Source: Myripristis murdjan
Lineage: Eukaryota; Chordata; Actinopteri; Holocentriformes; Holocentridae
Reading direction: 5' to 3'
Assembly: GCF_902150065.1 (NCBI RefSeq)
Contig: NC_044003.1
Span: 18,383,987-18,447,986, forward strand
DNA length: 64,000 bases
This document shows, piece by piece, positions 1 through 11,309 of this stretch (positions within the stretch are counted from its first letter, which is position 1; each line of letters begins with the position of its first letter). Position numbers and translations under genes: made by a program. The notes below the pieces were generated by a model. That model was not told the DNA's origin. It saw only the letters and a program-made list of their open reading frames with translations, and ran no database searches.

Positions 1-46
1 GCACTTACTGTTCTACTTCCAAGACACGACAGAGGACAGGAACACA

Positions 47-50
<4 letters not shown>

Positions 51-128
<78 letters not shown>
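51..128. repeat. (CT)n-(CA)n compound microsatellite
   Basis: An almost pure CT run (about 51-109) passes directly into a CA run (about 109-128). A second, imperfect CA/CG tract lies at 284-317. This is simple sequence with no coding content. Confidence 0.95.
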
Positions 129-407
129 TACACAGACACTTAAATCTGGGGAGATGAGATCAATAACCTCTAGTCCATCACACACTTCAAAAGCACCTTT
201 ATACATTATCTGATGGACGGAGACACCTGTGACAACTGATTCCAGCTCACATAACCATGTTACTCATTCCCCTGTAGTGGTAGATACACACACACACGCA
301 CGCACACGCACACACAAATACATACGATTCTGTGGAAATATAGCAGATTCTTCACTGTGTTTGTAGTTTTGCGGGTGCTTTTGTACAGTATCCATCTAAA
401 ATATATT

Positions 408-738
408 TAGCAAGAAAGCAAGAAATTCCACTAATTAACCCTGATAAGGCACACCTGTGAAGTGAAAACCATTCAGGTGACTACCTCTTGAAGCTCATCG
501 AGAGAATGCCAAGAGTGTGCAAAGCAGTAATCAGAGCAAAGGGTGGCTATTTTGAAGAAACTAGAATATAAAACATGTTTTCAGTTATTTCACCTTTTTT
601 TTGTTAAGTACATAACTCCACGTGTGTTCATTCATAGTTTTGATGCCTTCAGTGAGACTCTACAATGTAAATAGTCATGAAAATAAAGAAAACGCATTGA
701 ATGAGAAGGTGTGTCCAAACTTTTGGCCTGTACTGTAT
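408..738 (-). mobile_element. Terminal fragment of a Tc1/mariner-type DNA transposon
   Basis: The stretch reads like one end of a very common teleost Tc1-like element. It contains TGATAAGGCACACCTGTGAA and ends at the terminal motif AACTTTTGGCCTGTACTGTA (about 719-738), which I recall as the inverted-repeat end of that family. The family opens with this terminal repeat and continues to a transposase, so the piece is in minus orientation relative to the transposase. No transposase frame and no second terminal repeat are present: the fragment stops abruptly near 408. It is a truncated, immobile copy. The family assignment is from memory, not a search. Confidence 0.72.
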
Positions 739-897
739 GTATTCATTTGTTTGTTTGTTTATTGTTTGCGAGTCAAGTGGTTGGTATTTTGGTACATTTT
801 GCACAAAGCGATCATTTGAAACACACTGAGGTCAGGCCAGTGGTCTCTGCAGATCTGCTCCCCTCCTGCGATGAAGACCAGTCGGTACAGGGGCCAT

Positions 898-909
898 TGC
901 GCATGCGCA
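898..909. promoter_or_regulatory. maco1: NRF1-type palindromic site in the maco1 promoter/5' UTR
   Basis: TGCGCATGCGCA is a perfect match to the palindromic NRF1 consensus (YGCGCAYGCGCR). It lies about 190 bases before the maco1 ATG in a GC-rich stretch (about 890-1100) with CGG, CAG and CAT triplet runs. NRF1 sites at this distance are typical of broadly expressed CpG-island promoters. The transcription start cannot be fixed from sequence; it probably lies between 830 and 1050. No TATA box is seen close upstream. Confidence 0.55.
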
Positions 910-1095
910 GCAGCGGCGGCGGCGAGCAGCAGCAGCAGCATCATCACCATCATCAGACTGGGATATTGTTGCCGTCAGTCGCCAGGTTGTGCATCTTCCT
1001 CGTCCAGGAGCTTTGTGTTGCTGTTGTCGTCGCCGTGTTATTCGCCGCGCTGCTGCGGTGCGGGAGCGGAGGCCGGAGGGAGCAGAAGCCATAAG

Positions 1096-1943
1096 ATGAA
1101 GAAACGCTATGTGGACGCGAGCAGGCTACGGAAAATGAAAAAAATCAAAATCACGGAGAAGCTGTCTGAGAGGTACAGTACTGTAGCGCTGCCCGGCCGC
1201 GCTCGCTTTTGTTGTTGTGCAGTCTTTGTGTAATCCGGCCGTCATCTTCATCAGCATCAGCATCATCATCACCACCATCATCGTCCTGCTGCTCACCTGT
1301 CTGCGTCTCACCCCGCAGCCTCGCATATGTCTGGCATTTTGTGCAGAGCAGGCCGGGGCTGGGAGAGGCGTGCAGCCCCGGACGGCGACGCAGGCAGGTG
1401 TGTGCAAACCGAGACATGCGGGAGCACTTTGTTACTTAACCTACATTTTCCACAGGCAGCCACAAATCAGCAGCTGAGCCTACTTCTCCTCAGGATTTTT
1501 TTCCCCCACACACATGGCTACATTTCATGCAAAACTTGTCTATTTTGTTCAGCCTGAGCACTGTATCGCCAGTGTTTTATTATTATTACCATTATGGCAT
1601 GTGAATCTACTTGAAATCCGCTTATTTTGCACATGAAACGATTGTTGGAAAGCGCGATGTTGAGTCAGTCCAGGCTAAGAAGATTTAAAGGATAATTAGA
1701 TTTACTGCTAATGTTACATTTTTGACAACAGCAAGACAAACCATACATAATCATGCAATTTTTGAAATGTAAACAAGCTGCTGTGTTTAAAGGGGGGCGT
1801 TCTTGAAATCATTACATCATAGGTATATTGTGTTGTGGAGCCACCGTTGCTTATTTATTGTTTGTCATAACAGAATCAACATAAATAAACTGCAAGCTTG
1901 TGGTGAAATTTGAACTAGTTTGGAGACTGTAGGATGTTGTGGT

Positions 1944-1999
<56 letters not shown>

Positions 2000-4900
2000 C
2001 CTCTCTCTGTTCCTCCTCACTCTTACAGATGAAATATCACCATGGTTACCAAACAAAGAAGGGGCGATGTGATAGCAGCCTATGGATGAACAGAACAAAG
2101 GAGGAAAGCACAGCACCCGTTTGGCTCCTGGTCGCCTCATAAAACGGGGGCAGGCCATTGTTCCTCAGTGCCCTCACCTCATGATGCACTGCGTTTTATT
2201 GGATGTGGCGGCTCAGTTATAGATATTAATTATGTAACTGAACAAGGAGTGGGTTTCGTAGCCTGCGTATGTTTTGGCTCGTGTGTTTAATGGCTTGGTT
2301 TGTCTCGGCTGCCCTGTTTGCAGGATCTTCATTAACCACAATGAGAAGCAGAAAACAGATGCATTTACTGAAATACGTCCCCCTGCTTATGTTTGGCGCA
2401 CAATAATGATAATGGTAATAATGATGATGGATTTCGGGCATATTCACTCAGATTGAACTTTTGTTTGCAGTGCGTACACCTTCCTGAAGTTTATGATAAT
2501 GTGGACGCTGGTGCTCCTGGCAGATTTCGTACTGGAATTTCGGCTGGAGTACCTGTGGCCATGCTGGCTGTTTTTTGGGAGCGTGTACACTACTTTCCAC
2601 TGCCACGGGCTGGTGAGGACCCCTGCTCTAGTTTCATATTCCCTGCAGCCTACAGACGTGATGATGCTGCCAGATATCTGCGCTCTGTTTAACTGTAGGC
2701 TTGGCCCATATCCAAAAGTTAATATCACAACATTTGATATAATTGGGGTGGGGGATTGACCTGACCCAATATCAACCTGATGTTTAAAAAAATGCAGTTA
2801 GTTTTATTCGATTTTGTTCAATGTTAAATTCTCCTAAAATCCCCAAAATTAAATGTTTAATGCAGATGAATCAGAATTACCTGTGCATCTGTTAACATAG
2901 GTAACAGGTAACTTGCCACCAGCTGCAGTGCCAACAATTTAATACCCTTTTGTAGATTAAGTACAATAGAGGTTAAATAAAACAATAAGTCAGAATAAAT
3001 ATAAATCAAAGAATTCAATCAAAGAAAAGAGTGGGGTGTTTGATATTGAAAAAAATGGCATGTGGCTGCAAAAATCTCAATATATTTATATTATTGGATA
3101 TTGGCTCAAGCTGAATTTTAACATACATTAACCTTTTCCTTTTGCTCAGTGTTTTAAATGAATGTATCCGGTGTGCTTTACTGAAGTGAATGTGCTCTTT
3201 GTCCGCAGGTTATTTGTGTCGTGTTTGTTTGTGCGGCGTTCACGCTGGACATCTTTTGCCTAATTTTTGTTCCGCTGCACTGGCTCTTCTTTGTGGCTAG
3301 CACCTACGTATTATTCAATTACATATGGCACACAGGTGAGTGACGCCGTTACGTTTGTCGGGAAATTGCTTGGTTTTGGTGTCATTGTTTGATAGATTGT
3401 GTACAAATTCACAGTCCTCAGTCATGCACGCTCTCAGATTCACAGCTGAAACCGTTGTTAGGTGCCAGCTTGGCATTTGACTAAAAAAGTGGAAGCCACT
3501 ACTTGCCACTATTGTAGTAGATTCTTTAACAGAGAGTGCTGTTAAAGCCTCCGCAGACTTTAAAAATTAATTACTGATTTTACTTGAGTAAGAGTTATTT
3601 TTAGACATCACAGTGAGTATACTGAGTGTTGCCATTTCAAGGGAAACACATTTCCATGGTAGCTGGGTTCATATTTAAAGCACTAACCCCACAAACTGGA
3701 GATAAATATTTGCAAAAGCCCGGCCCAAAATTGTAATCAGTTAGCTGTAATCATTTTACAGCAGGTCACGTCAACTGGATATGGCCCAATCTAAGATAGA
3801 TACTGATATCATATGAAACTAGAAGACATAATGAATACGTTGATACTGAGCTTTAGATCATTCCATGTTGGTGAGAGAAAAACTGGCACTGCCATTTTCA
3901 AAAGGGCTCCGTTGACCTCTGACCTCCAGATATCTGAATGAAAACAGGTTCCCTGGGCAGCCATGGCAATCCCCTCTGCAGACACCTTATGCTAATCCCA
4001 TGCAATCTAGGACACAAACCATGCAGTACAAGTCTGTTCTTTTAGCCTGTTATAAAATGATTTATTTGTGCAGACTGGGGCCTCAACAGTCTTGGAGATG
4101 CATAAATTGGGTTTGAGTGGAAATCTAAGACTCTTGATTAGCACTTCTATGTGGCATCTTCTGTTGATCTTTTATCTACTTATTTAATGTTGCTGAAATG
4201 TTTTCCTTCGTTGTTTAATGTTTTGATGTCCTGTTGAACAAATTGTAGTTTGATGCTTTAGCAAAAATGTTCTTATAACTTTCATGCCAATAAACGCTTT
4301 GAACTGATTTGAATTTTATCTTCCCCTGAGGATCCACACCTCCCAAACCTCACCCCCTCCTCCCTTAAATAGGTGTAAAAAAATAAGGGGGAATGAGGTT
4401 AAAAAGCAATACAAGTATCAATTGTGTTTTCACTGACGATATTTGGGTGATTGTGAGATTAGCACTTGTGTGTAACCTTTTTTCTAGGAGTGTGTCACAT
4501 AATGCAGCTGTCAAATCAGCAATAGGAAAAATGAACATGGTCTTTATCCTAAGACAGGCCTGTCACAAAATCTGTTTTGATCTTGTATTTGTGCTCCGAA
4601 TCCTCACAAAACTGCACCTGGGCATCAGCTGTTCGGATATTGATGCAAGATATTGGATATACTTGTGCGTCCCTACAGTCAATTCAGTTTTACTTGGGTA
4701 AAATTCAGAAAATGTGAACCTTTCCAGCTCTGCCCTAACGGATGCACACTGTCTCATTTCTCCTCAGAGAAAGGCATCTGCATATCGACAGTGTCCCTGT
4801 GGATTCTGCTCGTGTACACAGAGGCTTCGCTTCGTCTCAAAGACCTGAAGAACTCCCATGCCAACCTGTCTCATCTTTTCGCTGCACACTGGTACGTACG

Positions 4901-7900
4901 ACTTGATAGAAAACCACTCCTCCTGCCTCCAGCAGAATTCAGATGCGTGCCTAAAATTGAGATTTCTCATAAAAACGGGCGAGTATTAAGTTGTCTTTAA
5001 TCTCCTGTCTGACACTGATATATGAATTGGCCTAAACGCTTTGTGCACTCGAGATTATCATGCGAGTAGTTTCAGTTTCAGCGCCCACAGGCTCATAACC
5101 GATGAAGTGTGAAATGAAATACCTAAAAATAGACGCAGTTTTATCCGTTGGTGTGAGCATGTGGTGTTTTCAGTGGTCACTCAAGCCGTGTTTATGTCTT
5201 TGTAATATGACGCACATACTGTAAACTGCCTCTCTCTCTTTAATGGCACTCACAGCATCGGATACCCGGTAGTATATCTGGGGTTTGATGCCACCTGCTA
5301 CTTCACCAACATCTTCAAGCTGCGCACACAGAAAGCTGTGCAGAGTGAGAACGACTTCCACATGCACCTCCTGCAGCACTCCCTCCCTCCAGGCCTGCAG
5401 CTGTACTCCAAGACTGCCACAGATGGCAGCGGCAGTGAGTACAATGCAAACTGTCCGCCGTCCACTCATTCACACCTCTACAGTTCTCACTACCTGCCAA
5501 GATGTTTCCTCGTCTTTTTCCATGAATCATCTGTCAAAGTCAAGCTGTGTTCAATACTGTGATGTCTTTGGATGAAGTTAGTTTCTTTTCCTTGTCTGCT
5601 CAGCCATGGTGGCTGTCATTGCTCATTATAATTACAAGGGGTGCACGGTAATATCGACTTGTCATTAGCATCAGCTGATATTGGTTTTAAAATGAAATAT
5701 TGGCATTGACCTGTAATGAAAACTTCTGCTGGTATGTGAAATAGGTCAAATTTGCCCTGGTTGTGGTTGTTGTCAGGTTTGTCTCAGAACATCAGCAAAC
5801 CTGTTTAAGTATGCTGACTCTTAGTTTTGTTTGAAAGAAAATAAATATGGCATGTTTTACATAAGCTAGGTTGAAATAGTTTTTTTTATTGTGTTCAGTG
5901 AATGTGGACATTTTGGAAAGCAATGTATGTCTGTATCTGTCAGTGGGCCTTCACAATAATAAATGTGCAAATATGTGCATATATCGGCATCAGCAATCGC
6001 CCAAAAGAATTGAAAAAATATTGGCGTATCAGATACCAGCGAAAAATCCATTAACGTGCAGCCCTAATAATAATAATAATGATGATCTCTTTTTCTGCTT
6101 ATTCCAAATAATCTGCCGGTGCTGCTGGAAACAAGAAGCATATCATTTTCTGTGTGCTTGAGTATTTTTCCTAGAAAAAACTCACTCATCACCACATGTT
6201 TACCATAATAAAAGTACAAGTTTGACTGAACTGGGATTAGATTAAATCACTGGAAATAAGTGAATTAGTTGGAACATTTATTGATATAAAAATGTTGTTT
6301 TATGTATGCTCACAGTCCATTCTGTTTGTTTGTGTTTTGTGCCTTGTTGCCCTGTCAGACTCCAAATGGAAGACCAAACCTGAGTCCAGCCAGTATCAGT
6401 GCCAGAACGGTGCTGTGGTGGCCCACGACGAGGTGCACACGGTGGACTGCCTCCAAATCCGCAGCGAGGACAGGGCGACGGAGAAGGGAGCGCAGGAGGC
6501 GAGGTCAGCTGACTCAAACCGGCGATCCTCGTCCTCCAAAGTTGGCGGCGGCGAGTCCAGAGATCACCTCTACAGCGCAGCAGCAGCAGGGGGGGCAGAA
6601 TCCCCCGCCACCACAGAAAATCTACCTCAAGAGGAGCCAGGCAGTAAAGCGGCGCGGGCAGCTAAGAGCTCCTCGCCAAAAACCCGCAGAACCAACACTA
6701 ACACTTCCTCACCGTCCACGGGAAGGACGGACAAGAAACAGAGATCCAACTCGAAAACAGTCAGCCCCAACCGGGACATGACAGACAAGAGCTCAGCAGC
6801 CAATCACAGCCACCACGCCGAACAGATGACCAAGTAGGCCACTGAGTTCACATCCAAAATTCAGTATCACAGTAATGTCCTGTTGAAATATTGAGCTATT
6901 CAGTCTTATTTTTCAACAGGGGTTGGGTGATTCACCCAACCCCTAACATCAACATACAAAACAATCCATTTGGTTTATTTTATTTTATTTTATTATTCTG
7001 AATTCTTCTTATAACACATAAACACGTAACTTATAGCACATTAATCAAAATGAGCTATGCCAGTGTTTCCTCTGTAATTTCTGTGCAGCTGTGGTGCTTT
7101 TAAGTGACAGTTCTGAATTTGTCCCATTTCTGCTGCTGTTTGTGACACTGGACTAGGACCTATGCTTTTTTTTTTAGCTTTAGATAACAGTAAGACTAGA
7201 TGTTTATTTTGATTTTGCACTCGCTACTGGCTGCAGTGCCAAGATTTTAAAAACTTTAAATCAAATTGAAACTTCCAACATCTTTCAGAATAATATCATG
7301 AAAGTAACTAGACTGAAAACTGAAAGGTGAGGCTTGGCTATGTTCCTCTAACACCTCCGTCTCTTGGGTCCCTGCATCTGCAGGCTGGAGCAGGAGCTCA
7401 GGCGGCTGAAGGCGGAGCTGCAGGCGAGCAGGCAGAGCGAGCAGGAGCTGCGCAGTCACATCTGCAACCTGACCAACAGCGAGAGGAGCCTGAGACCAGA
7501 GGTGTCCCTGCTCAGACAGTCCAACATGCTGCTCCAGAGCAAGTGAGTGCCTCACCACGCCACCCCGACACCCCCTCTGGCTAAAGCTTGCCTTTGGCTC
7601 CTTCTATGGGCGACTACACACACTGCATCCACTTTAGTTCTGAACTCTTCATTTGTGCATATAATAAAATAAAGCAAAGGAGAAAAAATACACAATAACA
7701 TAAAAATGCACAGATGGGATGAAAAACCCTGAGGGCTTGTAATAAGAACCCATCTAACACTGAAATTAAAGAATATGCTTGCACCAAAATTACAAATAGA
7801 AAAATGTTTAAATATCTAAAAGAGAGAGGAACAATACACTTTCCAAAACATAAAAAAGACCAAGGAAGACTAAAGAAATAAATATAATGACCACAATAAC

Positions 7901-9866
7901 ATGTATTTGCACTGCTTTCATACACTGTTATCATATCTCATTCACATAGTGCTGCACCCTTTCAAGAGAAACTGTTTTAGGATCTTTTTAAAAAAATCTG
8001 TGATGAGATTGTAAAAAATGGTGTCAGATTTTGCTCTGAGACACGACTATATCGAAATGTCATTGTTTGAGCAGCAAGTTAACTTTCAGTATGTGAGTCC
8101 TGGACACCTCCTCCGACTGTCCTCTGATGCCAAAAAAAATTTTCAAGCAAGCCAGTTTGTCTGTTGCTTGTTCATGGCCGTGTTTTTGAAGTGGCTTGAT
8201 TTCGGCTACTGTGCCTGTGCTTCAGGATTCTGTGTCTGACCAAAACCAAGCAGAGGGACAAACAGACGAATGCGATGCTGGAGAAGAAGACCAGAGCAGA
8301 GACAGAAGCCAGACTCTCTGTTGAGAAACAGTTGGCTGAGCTTCAGGCCCAGAAACTGGAGGAGGCAGCCAGCACAGCACGCAGCCTAACAAACAGGTAA
8401 ATCACACTTATCACACTGCTTTCACTGAGTTTGGAAATGTTTTGAAATGAAAACTAAAGCTCTGTATTTGTATGCTACTGAGTACATCATGGCTGTATTC
8501 CCAGGTGTGCAGCCACATACTTGCTGCACACTTCCCATTTCTACTTTCTATTTATGCTTAAACCTTTTCATTGCTGCTTATACAACCATTTTCAAAACAT
8601 TTGTGGTATATAGAACAAATCAAGAACAATTTCGTAGATGAAATGCAATGTTCTCTTTCTGTGTGAACTGGCCCTCACTTTGAACCAAGAACCCCCTCCC
8701 CCTTGCTCAAACCCTGTATTTTCTCCGTTTCCTACACCAGGCAGGAACACACTGAAACCCAAATGTTAAGGAAAAGAGTAAAAGATCTAGAGACAGAGTA
8801 CAAACAACTACAGCTGGAGTGTCAAGTGAAAGAGAGTCGTGTGGTAGAGCTAGAGAGTGATGTTGAGGTATCTCTTTACTCTGTTTGGGAATGACTTTGT
8901 GAGTTGAGTGTCTGTGACTTTGAAGTGGTTCAGTAACTTGGTTGTCTTCGGTTTGGTCATGTAGTTGTTTTGCTGTTTGACTTGTTTATGATTTTCATGT
9001 CTGTAATCATTTGTGTGTGCCCTTTTTGTACGACCTATTAGGAAATTAATTTGGATCGGGGCAATTTAGTTTTTGTTTTTTCTTCTTCTTTTGGCTTGCA
9101 ATCAACATATGACACTTTGTCATCACATCAGTATACAGTAGTATGCTAGTGGTTGTATTTGTCTTAACGTCAGGTATGTATATTGTTTTATGTTTGTGAT
9201 ATTCAACTTCATTTTGGTGGCATTACACTCCATGAAGCATGCTGAAACCGAAGCCAGGTCTTTCACAAAAACACTGCACTGCTTTTCAGTGAGTGAAGGT
9301 GCAAAATGGGAGAAACTGTGAAACCAAGCAGACAAAATTAATATTAACACAAAGAGAATAATCCCTTGGAATGTCTCAATAATGTGCAGCTTTCATTGTT
9401 TTTTGAATGGCTGGCAGTCCTCCAATTCACCATCAGTGTTTGGAATTGTTTTTGTGTGGTGCTTTGGTTCCCTAAGTGAGTGAAACCAAACTGATTTCCA
9501 TGATAGCAAGTGAAATTGTTCACTGGCTTTAAAAATAAAAACAAACAAAATGCATGACATACCTAGGAAACCAAAGCACCAAGCACCTTAAAGTGTTCTC
9601 TACAAAGTATAGACTGCTCAGATTTGATGTTTTACACCCATCTGTAGGACTGTTCTTAGTTTTTTCTGTGTTTTTGGACTCAGGCTTTGGGAAAGTACCG
9701 CTGTGTGGAGCAAGAGACGGACATGCTGTTGTCCACTCTGTCAGCCATGCAGGAGAAAGCTCAGCATCTGGAGTACAACCTGAGTGCTGAGACTCGCATC
9801 AAACTAGACCTGTTCTCAGCGCTGGGAGACGCTCGCAGACAGCTGGAAATCGCACAAGGTTCCCTA

Positions 9867-9917
<51 letters not shown>

Positions 9918-11309
9918 AGTGAATGACACAATTCTCGATACCTGATGTCACACCATGGCAAAAACAGATCAAATTGAATTGGCGCAGGCCCCCCACCTCT
10001 GAAGACCTGCTGGCTTGTGATGCATGTTGGGAAATGCAAGCAGTGGGAGAATGAGGTCTACACACTTTTGGCCTCAGGGTGGTGGTAGAGAACACATCAG
10101 GAGTTCACCAAAGTTGACAGGGTTCCTGTCCTGCGGAGCACAAGTGTGCTCTCCAGGCTTCGTGCAGTTTTAGATATCAAATTAGACATTTTGGTCCAAT
10201 GATGGCAATTGAGTCATCAGAATACAAAAGTGCATCCCTTTGAAGAGCATGAATACACTCCCTAAATATCATGGCAATCCTCTGATTAGATTTAATGATA
10301 TCTCAAGTGCACAGTTAACATTTTGGGCTGAGTGTGGCACTAAAGGAAAGGTCATGAGGTCCCATGAATTTGCTCATCAAATTTCATAGTAATCTGCCAA
10401 CTAGATTTTGACAAATGAAATTTGACATTTTGGCCTTCGGGTGGTGCTTGAGTAAAGGTGATGGTGATACCAAAGTTGAGCCAAACGCAAAGGGTTCATT
10501 CCCTGGGAAGCATGAGTATGCTCAATAAATTACTTGCTGATCGGCCCATTACATTTAGTATGTATAGGCATTTAGTATGTTGTGTACAAGTCATGTGTTT
10601 GGCCTCAGGGTGGCACTAGAAAAAAGGTCATGGGGTCACCACAATCGAGAAGAATCTTCTTTGGGGAATATGAATACGAACCAAATATCATGCCAGTTCA
10701 CTCATTACATTTTGAGTGCAAAGTTGATATTTTGGCCCAATGGTGGCGCTAGAGGAAAGGTGATGAGGTCACCAGGATTGACAGGGTTCGTCCTCTGGGT
10801 AGCACGAATGTGCTCACCAAATTTCATGATAATCTGCCCAATTCATATCAAGATATGTTGCCCTGAAGTTAAGTCTTGGAACAGGGAGATGGTCGGATGG
10901 CCAAGAGCACACTGCGGTCCCACCTGCCCGCGGGGCAAAACCATCAACAATTAAAGAGAAACTTAAAAGAGAATAAATAAAAGAGAATCAAAGGCTCAGA
11001 CTCGGTTACTCGGTCAGCTGCTGGAGTTTCTGTCTCTGACCTTTAGCCAAGCAAAAAGACAATTTACCCATGAGGATCAAAGTATCACCTTATTAACATC
11101 CCTTTGTCTGTCCCACAGGTAAAGTGATGAAACAAGACAAGGAGATAAGTGAAATGAAGCAGAAGATCGCAGAGGTCATGGCCGTCAGTCCCGGCGTGTC
11201 GTACATGACTCCACGACCTCCGGTGCCGCAGTATCTCACCAAGCTCCTCAACTCCGAGCGCTACATGCTCAATCCACGAGCGCTGATGTACCAGTGTCTT
11301 AAGAAATAG
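1096..11309 (+). CDS. maco1: Macoilin (TMEM57), complete, 11 coding exons
   Basis: Exons: 1096-1172, 2471-2612, 3209-3335, 4768-4891, 5256-5434, 6359-6833, 7384-7542, 8226-8396, 8741-8867, 9684-9858, 11119-11309. All have AG/GT borders and give one 648-aa frame (human protein 664 aa). Macoilin is a multipass ER/nuclear-envelope membrane protein found mainly in neurons; in worms it affects neuronal excitability and thermotaxis. Exons 2-5 encode the hydrophobic N-terminal half, with recognisable stretches such as WTLVLLADFVLEFRLEYLWP and VSLWILLVYTEASLRLKDLK. Exon 6 is a polar, serine-rich, poorly conserved linker. Exons 7-11 form the coiled coil, including LSAETRIKLDLFSALGDA and KQKIAEVMAV, ending in LKK. 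The start is the ATG opening MKKRYVDASRLRK, which aligns with the human N terminus. Divergence in the linker and extreme C terminus suggests one of the two teleost paralogues; which one cannot be told here. Introns carry several repeats listed separately. Confidence 0.95.
1945..1997. repeat. (CT)n microsatellite, maco1 intron 1
   Basis: A run of about 26 CT units, followed by a short C-rich break and a few more units. It creates artificial Ser-Leu and Arg-Glu open frames on the two strands. Confidence 0.95.
2745..3115. repeat. Diverged dispersed repeat, maco1 intron 2 (related to 6918-7265)
   Basis: It begins GGGGTGGGGGATTGACCTGA and ends in an AT-rich stretch with an ATTGGATATTGGCTC tail. 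Its left part and an internal CTGCAGTGCCAA block resemble the repeat at 6918-7265, suggesting two old copies of one family. The edges are approximate and I cannot name the family. Confidence 0.4.
3780..4317 (+). repeat. Dispersed repeat remnants incl. LINE-like 3' end, maco1 intron 3
   Basis: About 3780-4010 resembles a frequent teleost non-coding repeat, with the block GTTGACCTCTGACCTCCAGA followed by a stretch like ATGAAAACAGGTTCC. About 4020-4317 looks like the 3' end of a non-LTR retrotransposon, with CATGCCAATAAACGCTTTGA and then a short GAATT-like tail. Both assignments rest on memory of fish genome repeats. No coding part is retained. The rest of intron 3 (3336-4767) shows nothing else recognisable. 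Confidence 0.45.
5637..6066. mobile_element. Short non-autonomous hAT-like element (MITE), maco1 intron 5
   Basis: The ends form imperfect terminal inverted repeats: AGGGGTGCACGGTAATATCG at the left, and the reverse complement of the right end reads AGGGCTGCACGTTAATGGAT. The interior has the CGATATTGG/ATCGGCATCAG-type blocks of a common fish hAT-related MITE. It is about 430 bp with no transposase. A clear 8-bp target duplication is not visible, so superfamily placement is tentative. Confidence 0.6.
6918..7265. repeat. Dispersed repeat starting with a perfect palindrome, maco1 intron 6
   Basis: Bases 6918-6944 form a perfect inverted repeat: arm AGGGGTTGGGTGA, one central T, then the exact reverse complement. 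After it comes AT-rich sequence and a CTGCAGTGCCAAG block at about 7231, shared with the repeat at 2745-3115. It fills most of intron 6 (6834-7383). It is probably an old DNA-element remnant of unknown family. Confidence 0.5.
9458..9580. repeat. Hairpin-forming inverted repeat, maco1 intron 9
   Basis: GGTGCTTTGGTTCCCTAAGT at 9458-9477 pairs with 9561-9580, whose reverse complement is GGTGCTTTGGTTTCCTAGGT: 18 of 20 positions match across an 83-base loop. It could be a minimal MITE or an incidental hairpin. No coding content. Confidence 0.6.
9866..9913. repeat. (CT)n microsatellite at the start of maco1 intron 10
   Basis: The CT run begins within about ten bases of the exon 10 splice donor (donor at 9859-9860), so the pyrimidine tract lies against the 5' splice site. 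Length variation there could affect donor context. Confidence 0.9.
10050..10930 (+). repeat. Degenerate tandem repeat block, maco1 intron 10
   Basis: At least six diverged units share the anchor TTTTGG(C/T)C..GGGTGG.(G/A)CTAGAGG, then AAGGTCATGAGGTCACC, AGCATGAATGTGCTCA and AAATTTCATG.TAATCTGCC. Anchors lie near 10066, 10188, 10320, 10427, 10598 and 10729, a period of about 105-170 bases. The block ends near 10930 in GGGAGATGGTCGGATGG. The same family occurs inverted in capn3 intron 19 (41330-41720). It is a widespread fish repeat type; I cannot name it with certainty. Confidence 0.7.

Noticed and set aside
871-1233. 120-residue plus-strand open frame overlapping the maco1 start
   Set aside because: It is out of frame with the macoilin exon, runs through the exon 1 donor and consists of Ala/Ser runs from triplet repeats. 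It may act as an upstream ORF in a long 5' UTR but shows no protein signature.
1865-2158. Minus-strand frame with a long Arg-Glu run; similar frames at 9761-10039 and 26747-27041
   Set aside because: The residues are translations of CT/CA microsatellites.
4653-5000. 115-residue open frame as an independent gene
   Set aside because: Its central part is maco1 exon 4 in the correct frame; the rest is read-through of the flanking introns.
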